NCBI GenBank assembly: GCA_964626495.1
Contig: CAZVFT010000091.1
Location: 1-9,604, forward strand
Length of the DNA stretch: 9,604 nt
From: JACNLN01 sp964626495
Lineage (GTDB): Bacteria; Fidelibacterota; Marinisomatia; Marinisomatales; CAZVFT01
Direction: 5' to 3'
The notes beneath the pieces were generated by a model, which was given only the letters and a program-made list of their open reading frames with translations, made no database searches and had not been told where the DNA came from. The position numbers and the translations under genes were made by a program. Positions 1-7,556 of this stretch are shown piece after piece; position 1 is the stretch's first letter; each line of letters opens with the position of its first letter.

Positions 1-24
1 TAAATAGTCCTGCTTGACTATTTA
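1..24 (-). terminator. Probable transcription terminator hairpin after the operon
   Basis: TAAATAGTC (1-9) and GACTATTTA (16-24) form a perfect 9-bp inverted repeat with a 6-base loop, 8 bases past the TAA of the 11-heme gene. The stem is AT-rich. Whether a T-run follows on the minus strand lies outside the window, so intrinsic termination is likely but not proven. It is the only strong hairpin at a gene end in the window, which fits the end of the operon. Confidence 0.5.
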
Positions 25-32
25 ATATAGCT

Positions 33-2021
33 TTATTTATCGTGGGAAATTTTATGCCTTTTTACATACTCCTTTGTCTGAAAGCAAAGATCATCTATAT
101 TTTTATTACCTTTTTTATAATCTTCGATTTCACCCATAATATTCTTTAAGTCCTCTGGATGTTTGTGTTCATATTCTTCGATAGACATCCTGCCATGTAG
201 CCAGGTCATACTCATAGGATAATCTGAAGGATGGAACAGTACAAAAAAGAAATGCCACACAAATATTGAGAGAGTAGCCAACCAGGCTTCATAATAATGG
301 AAGGCTTCAGCGACCTTTATAAGCCAAGGTGGTGAGAACTGTCCAAAAAAGGTTGGAAACCAGAGGATGAAACCGGACACCAGCATAATGATCGTTCCCC
401 AGATCAATGCCCAGTACTCCACCTTTTCAGTATAGTCAAACCGGTCAAATCGGGGTTTATCATTCCGGATGTGCAGATGGTATTTGATATTCTGAACAAA
501 ACCAGTGAGGTCAGCCTTTCCCGGTAACAGTGCTCTAAAAAAGTCTCTACCCCGATGTGTAACAATCATTTCTACAAGATGCCAAATCGACAATGCGATG
601 AATACCACTGCTGCAATGCGATGAATCAGTCCCCTGAGAGGTTCGGTCATACCCAGTTTGGACAGACCAACCACCCAGAACGCATCTGTAAACTTCAGAG
701 CGAAACCGGTGATAACAAGGGTAAAGAAAGAAATGATCAGTACCAGATGCTGCCAGACTTCTGAATGTGAGTATCGTTGTATATAATCCGATGATTTTTC
801 GTGCTTGAACTTTCCTGTCATATGATGAATGACAATAATTCCGTTGTGGACTAACATGCCCCCGATGGTCACGGTGATCAATACAATATAGATGATCTTG
901 ACATAATACTCTACCGGCCTTTCGGCTATCATGACGGACTGGTGTGTGTAAGAGATGGCAAATTTATCGGTGGCTCCGGCATGACATTTGGCACAGGTTT
1001 GTTTCAGATTCGACGGATGAACAGATGACATTTCATCAGCGCTGTGCAGAATTTCGTGAGCATTGTGACAATCATAACAAGTTGCTGCATCTAAATCACC
1101 TTTTAGAACAGCCAAACCATGATAGCTATCTTGATAACTGGATACTTTTCCTGCAGTGAGTCCATATTTTTTAATTAAAGACTCATTAGTATGACATCGA
1201 GCACAGGTACGTTCTGCGGCACTTCTTTTTGAAACTGGTGACTCAGGATCCGTGGGTAGGAGGATTTCATGTTCTCCATGACAATCTACACAAGTCGGTG
1301 ACTCTCTTTCACCTCGGGTTAATGCTATCCAATGGACGCTGTTTGAATATTCCTCAAAAATCTCCTCATGACAGGTTCCACAGGTTTTCGCAATATTTGC
1401 ATGACTGATAGTTGATGTAGGGTCTGTACTCTTTTTTATATTATGAATCCCATGACAATCATTACATGTTGCTGCCATCAGGTCAGCACTCTCTAATAAT
1501 TGTCTAGCATGATAACTCTTTGAAAATAATTCAACTGGATGGAGATCTGGAATATTATATTTATCCACCAGTTCTGGTTTGGCATGGCAATTGCCACAGG
1601 TTTGCGCAAGATTTTGAGGATGTACATCAGAACCAAGATCATCTCCAGGAAGAATATTATGGCCACCATGACAACTAAAACAGTGAGCTGCTTCCTTTTC
1701 AGATTCCGGTTTAATAATAGACATCCCATGGACGCTTTCTAAATATTCGTCGTACACAATATCATGGCATAAACCACACGATTTGCAAACCCCGGAAAGT
1801 TCAATAATATCATCTTCTGCATGTTCCATTCCGATTTCTACAATATTTTCATGACAACTCTCGCAATCAAGATCCTCATGAACAGAAATATCCAAGATAA
1901 TATCATCGTGACAATCTTCACACGAAATGTCATCCCACTGATCTGCAGAAACTGGATATAAACAAATAAAAATAATTACAGTAAAAATTGAAAAAAAAGT
2001 CTTGTATATACGTATCAACAT
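33..2021 (-). CDS. 11-heme cytochrome c / cytochrome b fusion (CbcL-like quinone oxidoreductase)
   Basis: This is probably an inner-membrane protein that passes electrons between the quinone pool and periplasmic cytochromes. The 662-residue product has a signal peptide (residues 1-26, ending VSA). A periplasmic domain follows with 11 CXXCH motifs, at C34, C53, C82, C114, C142, C186, C214, C244, C273, C315 and C343. The last eight form four diheme modules of the type CxxCHxxH...TCxxCH, each preceded by an S-V/Y-H histidine. Residues 372-600 form about five membrane helices with histidines at 425, 467, 481, 575 and 590, as in diheme FdnI/HydC-type cytochrome b. The start is ATG with AGGAGG 7 bases upstream. 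It is the last gene of the operon, 50 bases after the 18-heme gene. It is a paralogue of the 17-heme fusion at 4070-6580. The third motif is an overlapping CKSCGLCH. Geobacter CbcL has the same two-part design; that comparison is from memory. Substrate and direction are unknown. Confidence 0.93.
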   Translation of the reverse strand: MLIRIYKTFFSIFTVIIFICLYPVSADQWDDISCEDCHDDIILDISVHEDLDCESCHENIVEIGMEHAEDDIIELSGVCKSCGLCHDIVYDEYLESVHGMSIIKPESEKEAAHCFSCHGGHNILPGDDLGSDVHPQNLAQTCGNCHAKPELVDKYNIPDLHPVELFSKSYHARQLLESADLMAATCNDCHGIHNIKKSTDPTSTISHANIAKTCGTCHEEIFEEYSNSVHWIALTRGERESPTCVDCHGEHEILLPTDPESPVSKRSAAERTCARCHTNESLIKKYGLTAGKVSSYQDSYHGLAVLKGDLDAATCYDCHNAHEILHSADEMSSVHPSNLKQTCAKCHAGATDKFAISYTHQSVMIAERPVEYYVKIIYIVLITVTIGGMLVHNGIIVIHHMTGKFKHEKSSDYIQRYSHSEVWQHLVLIISFFTLVITGFALKFTDAFWVVGLSKLGMTEPLRGLIHRIAAVVFIALSIWHLVEMIVTHRGRDFFRALLPGKADLTGFVQNIKYHLHIRNDKPRFDRFDYTEKVEYWALIWGTIIMLVSGFILWFPTFFGQFSPPWLIKVAEAFHYYEAWLATLSIFVWHFFFVLFHPSDYPMSMTWLHGRMSIEEYEHKHPEDLKNIMGEIEDYKKGNKNIDDLCFQTKEYVKRHKISHDK

Positions 2022-2028
2022 AAACTAA

Positions 2029-2034
2029 CCTCCT
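2029..2034 (-). promoter_or_regulatory. Shine-Dalgarno site of the 11-heme fusion gene
   Basis: Minus-strand AGGAGG lies 7 bases before the ATG at 2021. It is a full consensus site, stronger than those of the 17-heme and octaheme genes, so the last gene of the operon has its own good initiation site despite following a 50-base gap. Confidence 0.7.
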
Positions 2035-2071
2035 AAAAATCTAAGTTTTTCTTCTTCACCAAAATAATATA

Positions 2072-4060
2072 TTATTCCTCAATACTTTCAATGAACTCAG
2101 AATATTCATTTAGAGTCTCTGAAATAAGTTCGATGTTATGAACTCCCTTGCTTTTATCCTGTTCAATTTTGTTAAGACCAGAACTTATTCTGTCTATCAT
2201 TAATCGATCATCATCAGTTAATATTTGATCTTGTAGTGAGAGTAATTTTTCAGAAATTCCCTGGATTGATTTTACGGTTTCTTCTTGCCATTCTAAGAAT
2301 AGTTCCTTGTAATCAGAATCATGGCAATTTTCACACTTTTCCTTTGTAGCCTTTTCGACTGGTCTTTCAGTTCCTCCATGGCATGAAAAACATTCTACCC
2401 CTTCTTCATACATTATATCAGGCATAGCCTCAGAAGCAAATTCTACTGTTCCACTATAAATCTGTGCTTGTAAGGTATGACATGTTTCACACTGTACTTT
2501 AGTTTGGCTATGATGACATTGCAAGCACTCGCTTTTTGTAATAACTGTTTCTCCATGACGCCTTATATTGGAATGGCATTTCGAACACTGAAGTCGATTC
2601 TTTTCAATGTGTATATCGTGTGAAAAGATAATCCCAAAAGTCTCAACATCTATTTCCTCCTGACCATAATGACAGTTTTTGCATTCGGAAGGTACTAATC
2701 TACTATACACTGACATGTCAGGAATAACCTCACTTGAATTAATAGACTCTAACGCCTTTCTTAAAAATTTTTCAGCTGAAATCAACAGCTCATCAGAATA
2801 GGCAACATTGTGAACGAAATTCCCTTCTTTGACCAGTTGGTAGTTAAAATTTGCGTTGTCAAAATTTGCCAGGGCACGACTTTTAGAATCTCCGGAAATA
2901 TTACTCGATTTAATCTCGTTTTCAACAATCACGAAAGATTTATCCAGAAGGTTTAGCTTTTCTGCCATTAATGTTCGCCATTGTTCCAGTATTCTGGTAT
3001 ATCCTTTTCCATGGCACCCTTCGCAAGACTCTACTCTGGCAACAATCGTTTCCCCCATTTCCGGAAAACCATTTTCATATTGATGGAAGATGTGACAACC
3101 CTGACAATTCAGTCCCTCGTCAAACATAGGGTTCGGGTGTGATGGAACATACTTTCCACCCATTCCTGAGAAAAGATCGAGCTGTGCCTTATGGGGTTTC
3201 AGATGGCAGGATTGACACTCTGGCATAATATTAGGGGTCTTGGATATAGATTTATGCAGGATGGTTTGATGACAATTCTGACACTCCACTTTATGATCAG
3301 TAACGTGGTTCTTGTGGATCAAAACAATCTCGTCATACTTCTCAATCTTCCCGATCTCAGCATGACAAACACTACACCGCTCTATAGGTACTGTACCATC
3401 ACCTACTTGCATTGTCCCGTGGCACTTCTGGCATTCAATATTCTGTTGCACAATGTAAGAATGATCGTATTTGATTTCCATTGATCCACCCGATACGGGG
3501 GCTGAGTGACACCATGTACAATCATCAATAGGTACTTCTTCAGGTTGATTTTTAAAATGACAGAGGAAACAGGTAGATTCGGTTACTGTGATGTGTTCAC
3601 CCTGTACGATTTGGGAATGACAACTTGTACATCGCAATTTTTTTTCGCGGCGAAGGTTCTTTAAATGAGGTTTATGGTCAAAAATGATTCCTTCTTTAAA
3701 TATCACCTGACCTTCGAGCAATCTTTCCTCATGACAACCAGAACGTAAACAACTGTTGTCTGTTATTTCTGCCCAAGGTTTACTCTTTTTGTAGACGCCT
3801 GTGAAATAATTTACTGTCATGGAAATGGCAGTAAACTTCCCCTGTAGTTTCGATTTAAGTCCTGGAGGATAGTGACAATCAGTACAAGTTACGTCAGCAT
3901 GGGTGGAAGTTTTCCACCCTTCTACGTAGGGCTCCATATAATGGCATGTAGAACAAAAAGAAGGTTGGGATGTGTATTCCGTGGTTACAAAAAGTGTGAG
4001 TATTAAAATAATGAGTATCCCAATAAAATAAAGTGAAAATTTTATCAGTTTCTTTTTCAC
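2072..4060 (-). CDS. NapC/NirT-type membrane-anchored 18-heme cytochrome c
   Basis: This is probably a quinol-linked electron carrier anchored in the inner membrane. The 662-residue product begins with one uncleaved helix (about 7-26). The NapC/NirT/NrfH signature follows: CSTCH at 36, a Met-Glu-Pro, a Trp and a His, then CTDCHYPPG at 59. Further CXXCH motifs start at 144, 164, 181, 210, 229, 260, 282, 319, 346, 460, 492, 512, 524, 557 and 576. Heme 3 is CX4CH (104-110), giving 18 motifs in all, against about 4-5 in ordinary NapC or NrfH. Two heme-free helical regions (351-455 and 581-662) each follow a CxxCH-x3-Y-x3-L-x2-W pattern and each contain a VHN motif (H417, H641). This indicates an internal duplication. 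The start is GTG; the frame is open only back to the upstream gene's TAG, and AGGA lies 7 bases upstream. The role is family-based, and no exact relative is recognised. Confidence 0.93.
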   Translation of the reverse strand: MKKKLIKFSLYFIGILIILILTLFVTTEYTSQPSFCSTCHYMEPYVEGWKTSTHADVTCTDCHYPPGLKSKLQGKFTAISMTVNYFTGVYKKSKPWAEITDNSCLRSGCHEERLLEGQVIFKEGIIFDHKPHLKNLRREKKLRCTSCHSQIVQGEHITVTESTCFLCHFKNQPEEVPIDDCTWCHSAPVSGGSMEIKYDHSYIVQQNIECQKCHGTMQVGDGTVPIERCSVCHAEIGKIEKYDEIVLIHKNHVTDHKVECQNCHQTILHKSISKTPNIMPECQSCHLKPHKAQLDLFSGMGGKYVPSHPNPMFDEGLNCQGCHIFHQYENGFPEMGETIVARVESCEGCHGKGYTRILEQWRTLMAEKLNLLDKSFVIVENEIKSSNISGDSKSRALANFDNANFNYQLVKEGNFVHNVAYSDELLISAEKFLRKALESINSSEVIPDMSVYSRLVPSECKNCHYGQEEIDVETFGIIFSHDIHIEKNRLQCSKCHSNIRRHGETVITKSECLQCHHSQTKVQCETCHTLQAQIYSGTVEFASEAMPDIMYEEGVECFSCHGGTERPVEKATKEKCENCHDSDYKELFLEWQEETVKSIQGISEKLLSLQDQILTDDDRLMIDRISSGLNKIEQDKSKGVHNIELISETLNEYSEFIESIEE

Positions 4061-4072
4061 CCATACATCCTA
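4061..4072 (-). promoter_or_regulatory. Ribosome site overlapping upstream stop; GTG start of 18-heme gene
   Basis: On the minus strand, AGGA (4068-4071) overlaps the TAG stop of the 17-heme gene (4070-4072) and lies 7 bases from the GTG start at 4060. The two genes are in the same frame, with TAG GAT GTA TGG between them, and no ATG is available in frame. Ribosomes finishing the first gene would stop directly on the second gene's initiation site, so translational coupling is likely. Confidence 0.6.
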
Positions 4073-6580
4073 GAAAAATGTCCCTATAATTATGACAAGC
4101 AGGAGAATGAACCCAATTGTTAAAAATGTATATCCTGCGATGTAGAACAGCCGTTTTAACCCTACTGGAAGTGGATCGGTTAGAAGTGATTGATATTCTT
4201 TTTCTGTTAGTGATTTAAATTCAAGTGGACGCTCTTCCTTGAAACGTTCTTCCGTCATTCTTCCTGTAAAAATAACTTCGTCCATTGGGAAAGCTCCAGG
4301 TCTTAGATGTGTGTTAAAGAAGTGAACGGTAAATATAAACGCCGTAGCTAGCAGTGCTTCTTCTGAATGAATAATGTGAGCAGCATTGATTAGCCATCCA
4401 GGTAAAATACGGGTGAATGTCTCAGGGAACCATAAAGTCAAACCTGATGCACCAATGATGACCATACCCCAGAACACTGCGAAATAATCAAATTTTTCCC
4501 AGTATGTCCATCGGCCAAATTCCGGGGGGTTCTTCTTTGCACCTATGAAATAAGCTATATGAGCAAAGAAATCCTTGAAGTCCTGACCATTTGGTACAAG
4601 ACTATCTGGACCGAAGAATATACCTTTCTTTTTCTCGATGAACTTCTTATATAAAAAAGTGGATATATGAATAAAAAATATGACAATAAGTAGAAATGCA
4701 GCGATACGGTGAAGTAACGCAGCAGTTCCAAATCCAATTACATTATTAGTAATCCAGTTCGCTATTTCTGTATGGCTGTATTTCAGGGGCATTCCTGTGG
4801 AAGCTAGCGTTAGAAAAGAGAGTATCAACCCTAAATGTAGTAACCGATCAAAACGGCGAAAACGACGTACACGGTATTTTGTTTTGGGAAGCTTTTTGAT
4901 CGGACCTCCCTTAATTCGCCTTATGATCAACCGGATAAACCAGAGAGAGGTATGTCCACCAAAAATGACAAAAACACTACCGAGGAGCCAGATCATAAAT
5001 ATGTTAATATATCTGAGCACAGGATTTTCCTCCCGTTCCATAGGAGAGTAGTGCTGTAAATATTTGACAAAATTGATGTTCACTTTTTCATGACATTGTC
5101 CACACGTTTTAATAATATGTGTCTTACTAATGGTAGAAGCAGGATTATCACTGGGTAGGATAGAATGATTATCATGACATGAAACGCATGTGGCAAATTC
5201 TTCTCCCTGATATCCCAACTGATACATCTGTCCATGATATGACGTAGTGTAACCACTGATAACATCGGGATTAAGTTGGAATTTTAGTATCACTTCTCTA
5301 TTACCATGACAACTTGCACATAATTCAATGGTTGACTGCCCCGTGAAATATTCGTCGGGTTTCTGAATGATTCTCTGTCCATGACAGGTCATACAAGACG
5401 GGGCTTCTTCATGCCCTTTAACCCAGGCGATATAGTGAGAAGATCGTTCAAATTCCTTTTGTTGATTCGGGTGACACTGTGCACATGACTTTTCTAACCC
5501 ATACTCAGATATATGTTCAGGTGCCCGAAAATGATAGTTATGACATAAACCACAATTAGCAACTTCTCCCCATTCCATTCTATCAATTTGATTGCGGTGA
5601 ATCCCACCATGAGCATCATATTCACCAGTGATGAGTGATGATTCGTGGCATGTTAGACAGACCTGGGATAGGTTCATTTCAAAGATGGAAGATTTGGAAT
5701 CTGCCACCATGTCCGTGGAATGACCCATGTGACAAACCACACAGGTTTCCAGTCTGGGATCATCTTTCTGTTTCGGTCTGTGGACAGATGCCTCGTAGCC
5801 TTTATGGCAATTAGAACAGACGATGTCCAGCTTGGCTACTGACACTTTGCTGTCAGGATCCCTCGGGGACAGGACCCGGTGTTTCGCATGACAATCGGAA
5901 CAGACAGGTGCGTCTAAATTCCCACCTTTTACTTCCTCATAATGATGGCTCCTGTCGTAGTTTTCTACCTGCTTTAAGTGGCATTCGCGACAGTATTCTG
6001 TAACATGAATTTTCCACTCTGACGGAGTATAAGCCTGCTTTTCATGCTTGTAGTGAGGACTGTGACAGGATACACAGGTAACTTCCACTTTCCGTTCTTC
6101 TCCACCCCAGTGGGCTGAGTTTAAATACTCTTCCAGGACATCCCTGTGGCAGACACCACATACTTCCCGGGGCTTTCCGACCCATGAAATCTCATGTTTA
6201 CCGTGACAGTCTGCGCAGGAGGGAATGGAAGTATAGCCCTTCTCACGCAATGGTTGGAAGAAACCATCCACAAATTCCACCTGGGCATCCTCATGACAGG
6301 AACCGCAATCCGGAAGGGTTAAACGGGGAGCATGAGGAAATTCCTCAATATCCTCCATATCAGAATGACAGTCAATACAGTAAAAACCTTCATGGGGAGT
6401 TCCCTCCAGGTGGTTGTCAGTCACATACAGGGATAGATCGATTCCGTAACGGGTGACAGTCAGGTCTTCATCTTCGTGGCATTCTATGCAGGTCTCGTTC
6501 TCCTGTCCAAAGGAGCAGACCGGCACTATAATAAATATGAAAAATCTAAAAAGAAAAAAACCTTTTATTAACTTCAACAT
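4070..6580 (-). CDS. 17-heme cytochrome c / cytochrome b fusion (CbcL-like quinone oxidoreductase)
   Basis: This is probably an inner-membrane quinone:cytochrome c oxidoreductase with a very long periplasmic heme chain. The 836-residue product has a signal peptide (1-25, cleavage likely after SFG). CXXCH motifs begin at 31, 68, 92, 122, 141, 169, 197, 227, 255, 280, 308, 343, 366, 396, 421, 465 and 493: three N-terminal hemes plus seven diheme modules. The membrane part (about 521-760) holds five helices with histidines 582, 624, 638, 738 and 753, which align with those of the paralogue at 33-2021. A sixth helix (808-834) forms the C-terminus and is absent from that paralogue. The first residue of most modules reads CxxCHxxH, but the module at 396 has CxxCHxxR. 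The ATG start has only a weak ribosome site (a GGGA about 12 bases upstream, plus AGG directly abutting). It is the first gene of the three-gene core operon. Direction and acceptor are unknown. Confidence 0.93.
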   Translation of the reverse strand: MLKLIKGFFLFRFFIFIIVPVCSFGQENETCIECHEDEDLTVTRYGIDLSLYVTDNHLEGTPHEGFYCIDCHSDMEDIEEFPHAPRLTLPDCGSCHEDAQVEFVDGFFQPLREKGYTSIPSCADCHGKHEISWVGKPREVCGVCHRDVLEEYLNSAHWGGEERKVEVTCVSCHSPHYKHEKQAYTPSEWKIHVTEYCRECHLKQVENYDRSHHYEEVKGGNLDAPVCSDCHAKHRVLSPRDPDSKVSVAKLDIVCSNCHKGYEASVHRPKQKDDPRLETCVVCHMGHSTDMVADSKSSIFEMNLSQVCLTCHESSLITGEYDAHGGIHRNQIDRMEWGEVANCGLCHNYHFRAPEHISEYGLEKSCAQCHPNQQKEFERSSHYIAWVKGHEEAPSCMTCHGQRIIQKPDEYFTGQSTIELCASCHGNREVILKFQLNPDVISGYTTSYHGQMYQLGYQGEEFATCVSCHDNHSILPSDNPASTISKTHIIKTCGQCHEKVNINFVKYLQHYSPMEREENPVLRYINIFMIWLLGSVFVIFGGHTSLWFIRLIIRRIKGGPIKKLPKTKYRVRRFRRFDRLLHLGLILSFLTLASTGMPLKYSHTEIANWITNNVIGFGTAALLHRIAAFLLIVIFFIHISTFLYKKFIEKKKGIFFGPDSLVPNGQDFKDFFAHIAYFIGAKKNPPEFGRWTYWEKFDYFAVFWGMVIIGASGLTLWFPETFTRILPGWLINAAHIIHSEEALLATAFIFTVHFFNTHLRPGAFPMDEVIFTGRMTEERFKEERPLEFKSLTEKEYQSLLTDPLPVGLKRLFYIAGYTFLTIGFILLLVIIIGTFF

Positions 6581-6612
6581 CCTGAAATGATTCCCATAAC
6601 CAAATATTAATC

Positions 6613-6633
6613 AGTTTTCCGTTAATGAAAACT
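6613..6633. repeat. Perfect 7-bp inverted repeat upstream of the 17-heme gene
   Basis: AGTTTTC (6613-6619) and GAAAACT (6627-6633) flank a 7-base spacer. Two further pairs (6610-6611 with 6635-6636) follow one mismatch. It sits 33-53 bases upstream of the ATG at 6580, inside the 145-base gap between the tetraheme gene and the core operon. It could be an operator or a hairpin in the leader. There is no T-run after it on the minus strand, so it does not look like a terminator. No convincing -35/-10 pair was found in this gap. Confidence 0.35.
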
Positions 6634-6725
6634 AATCTAAGTTAATAGTACCTACCCCTTCCTAAAAATTCAAACCATATTTTTACACTATTCCGTGTTT
6701 ACTCGAACCAAGACAAGGTTACTGA

Positions 6726-7325
6726 TCATTTTTCATCCTCAATGGGATATGGATGTGCAATTTCCTTTACCTTCTCTTCAAATTTGAATTCTTTGTATGT
6801 AGGGCTCTTTTCATTATGACAGGAAATACAAACTTCTTCTGTTGGCATAATCCCTCCATTCTCCAGAAAAAGTTTATGCTGAGTTTCCCGATTATTTGCA
6901 TACTTCTTTTTGCTCATGATCTTTGCGGATTTGTACTTGCTCCCCGGACCGTGACAAGTTTCACAGCTCACAGACTGAAGTCCAGTCATTCGCTTAACAG
7001 CTTTTTTGGCTTTTCGGTCATCATCAGCAGGATTCCAAAATTTATCATTTTTCACTTCATAACCACCACTGTCAAAACCAGTTGTGTGACAAACCAAACA
7101 TTCAGACGCTTCGTAGGCAGGAACTTCAATTCCCTTATCTTTGACTATTTTAGCAGAAGTTTCTGATTTTAGAGTCTCAAACGCTCCGGCATGAGGACCA
7201 TTTTCCCAGATAGAATACTGGTGCTTTTTATGACACATCTTGCATTTACTAACACCAACATATTCAAAATCCTGAGCGGACAACAATCCTACAACGCTAA
7301 TAGCAATTATTATTATTCTGAGCAT
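6726..7325 (-). CDS. Periplasmic tetraheme cytochrome c554-family protein
   Basis: This is a small soluble electron carrier of the cytochrome c554/c-prime type, probably periplasmic. From the ATG chosen here the product is 199 residues. The signal peptide ends at LLSA with cleavage before QDFEY. Four CXXCH motifs lie at about residues 28, 76, 121 and 166. The pattern around them is typical of the family: YVGVSKCKMCH followed by a WxxGPHAxAF segment, CLVCHTTGF, CETCHGPG, then a late AHPYP. Histidines in GPHAG, TQHKL and AHPYP are candidate distal heme ligands. A GTG one codon upstream (7326-7328) is possible, but it sits only 2 bases from AGGAGG while the ATG sits 5 bases away, so ATG is preferred. 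Family relatives carry electrons from hydroxylamine oxidoreductase or between respiratory complexes. Here the neighbours suggest shuttling between the quinone-linked fusions and the octaheme protein, which is inference. A 145-base gap separates it from the next gene. Confidence 0.9.
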   Translation of the reverse strand: MLRIIIIAISVVGLLSAQDFEYVGVSKCKMCHKKHQYSIWENGPHAGAFETLKSETSAKIVKDKGIEVPAYEASECLVCHTTGFDSGGYEVKNDKFWNPADDDRKAKKAVKRMTGLQSVSCETCHGPGSKYKSAKIMSKKKYANNRETQHKLFLENGGIMPTEEVCISCHNEKSPTYKEFKFEEKVKEIAHPYPIEDEK

Positions 7326-7330
7326 CACAA

Positions 7331-7336
7331 CCTCCT
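7331..7336 (-). promoter_or_regulatory. Shine-Dalgarno site of the tetraheme gene
   Basis: Minus-strand AGGAGG lies 5 bases before ATG (7323-7325) and only 2 bases before the upstream GTG (7326-7328). The spacing decides in favour of the ATG. Confidence 0.7.
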
Positions 7337-7415
7337 TATTGATATTATTTCCTATGTTAAATTTACATAATTATTTGAATCACATATCAACATATTTACA
7401 TTAGTAAAAATAGTT

Positions 7416-7556
7416 GAGTCCACTCCGAAAAGGTGTTTTTACAAAAGCATGAAATTATTAACTTCATATATTGTTATAGATAGACTTATTGTATTAGCGA
7501 GAATTAGCGTAAACCTGTCAGGCTTTTGACTGATTCGCGGTTTCTGGAGTCCACTC
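7416..7556. repeat. Two copies of a near-palindromic 10-mer between genes
   Basis: GAGTCCACTC occurs at 7416-7425 and again at 7547-7556, in the gap between the octaheme gene (stop at 7585) and the tetraheme gene (start at 7325). Each copy is itself a near-palindrome (GAGT-CC-ACTC). Between them ATTAGCG occurs twice (7493-7499 and 7503-7509), exactly 10 bases apart. The layout would suit regulator binding sites upstream of the tetraheme gene. No clear sigma-70 promoter pair is visible, and the rest of the gap is AT-rich without an open reading frame worth calling. Confidence 0.3.

Noticed and set aside
2022..2048. AAACT/AGTTT pairing around the ribosome site of the 11-heme gene, considered as an RNA switch.
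   Set aside because: Only five AT-rich pairs close a 17-base loop; this is expected by chance in such AT-rich sequence.
33..4060. The two neighbouring genes at 33-2021 and 2072-4060 both encode exactly 662 residues, suggesting a duplication.
   Set aside because: Their architectures differ completely: one has a signal peptide and cytochrome b helices, the other a NapC anchor and no b domain. Equal length is coincidence.
33..6580. Dozens of short recurring strings such as CATGACA or GGCATGACA, resembling a dispersed repeat or CRISPR-like array.
   Set aside because: They are the reverse complement of the Cys-His codons of CXXCH heme motifs in minus-strand genes. Spacing is irregular and fully explained by coding.
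6515..6580. A lipoprotein signal in the 17-heme protein, because Cys22 follows V-P-V.
   Set aside because: The residues before the cysteine do not fit a lipobox, and a normal cleavage site after SFG fits better.
6753..7166. A 137-codon plus-strand open frame.
   Set aside because: It lies entirely opposite the tetraheme cytochrome gene, shows no recognisable domain and has an unremarkable composition, so it is a shadow frame.
7511..7543. A nested stem (AAACC with GGTTT, TCAG with CTGA) after the octaheme gene, considered as a terminator.
   Set aside because: The stem is interrupted and weak, and no T-run follows on the minus strand, so termination cannot be supported.
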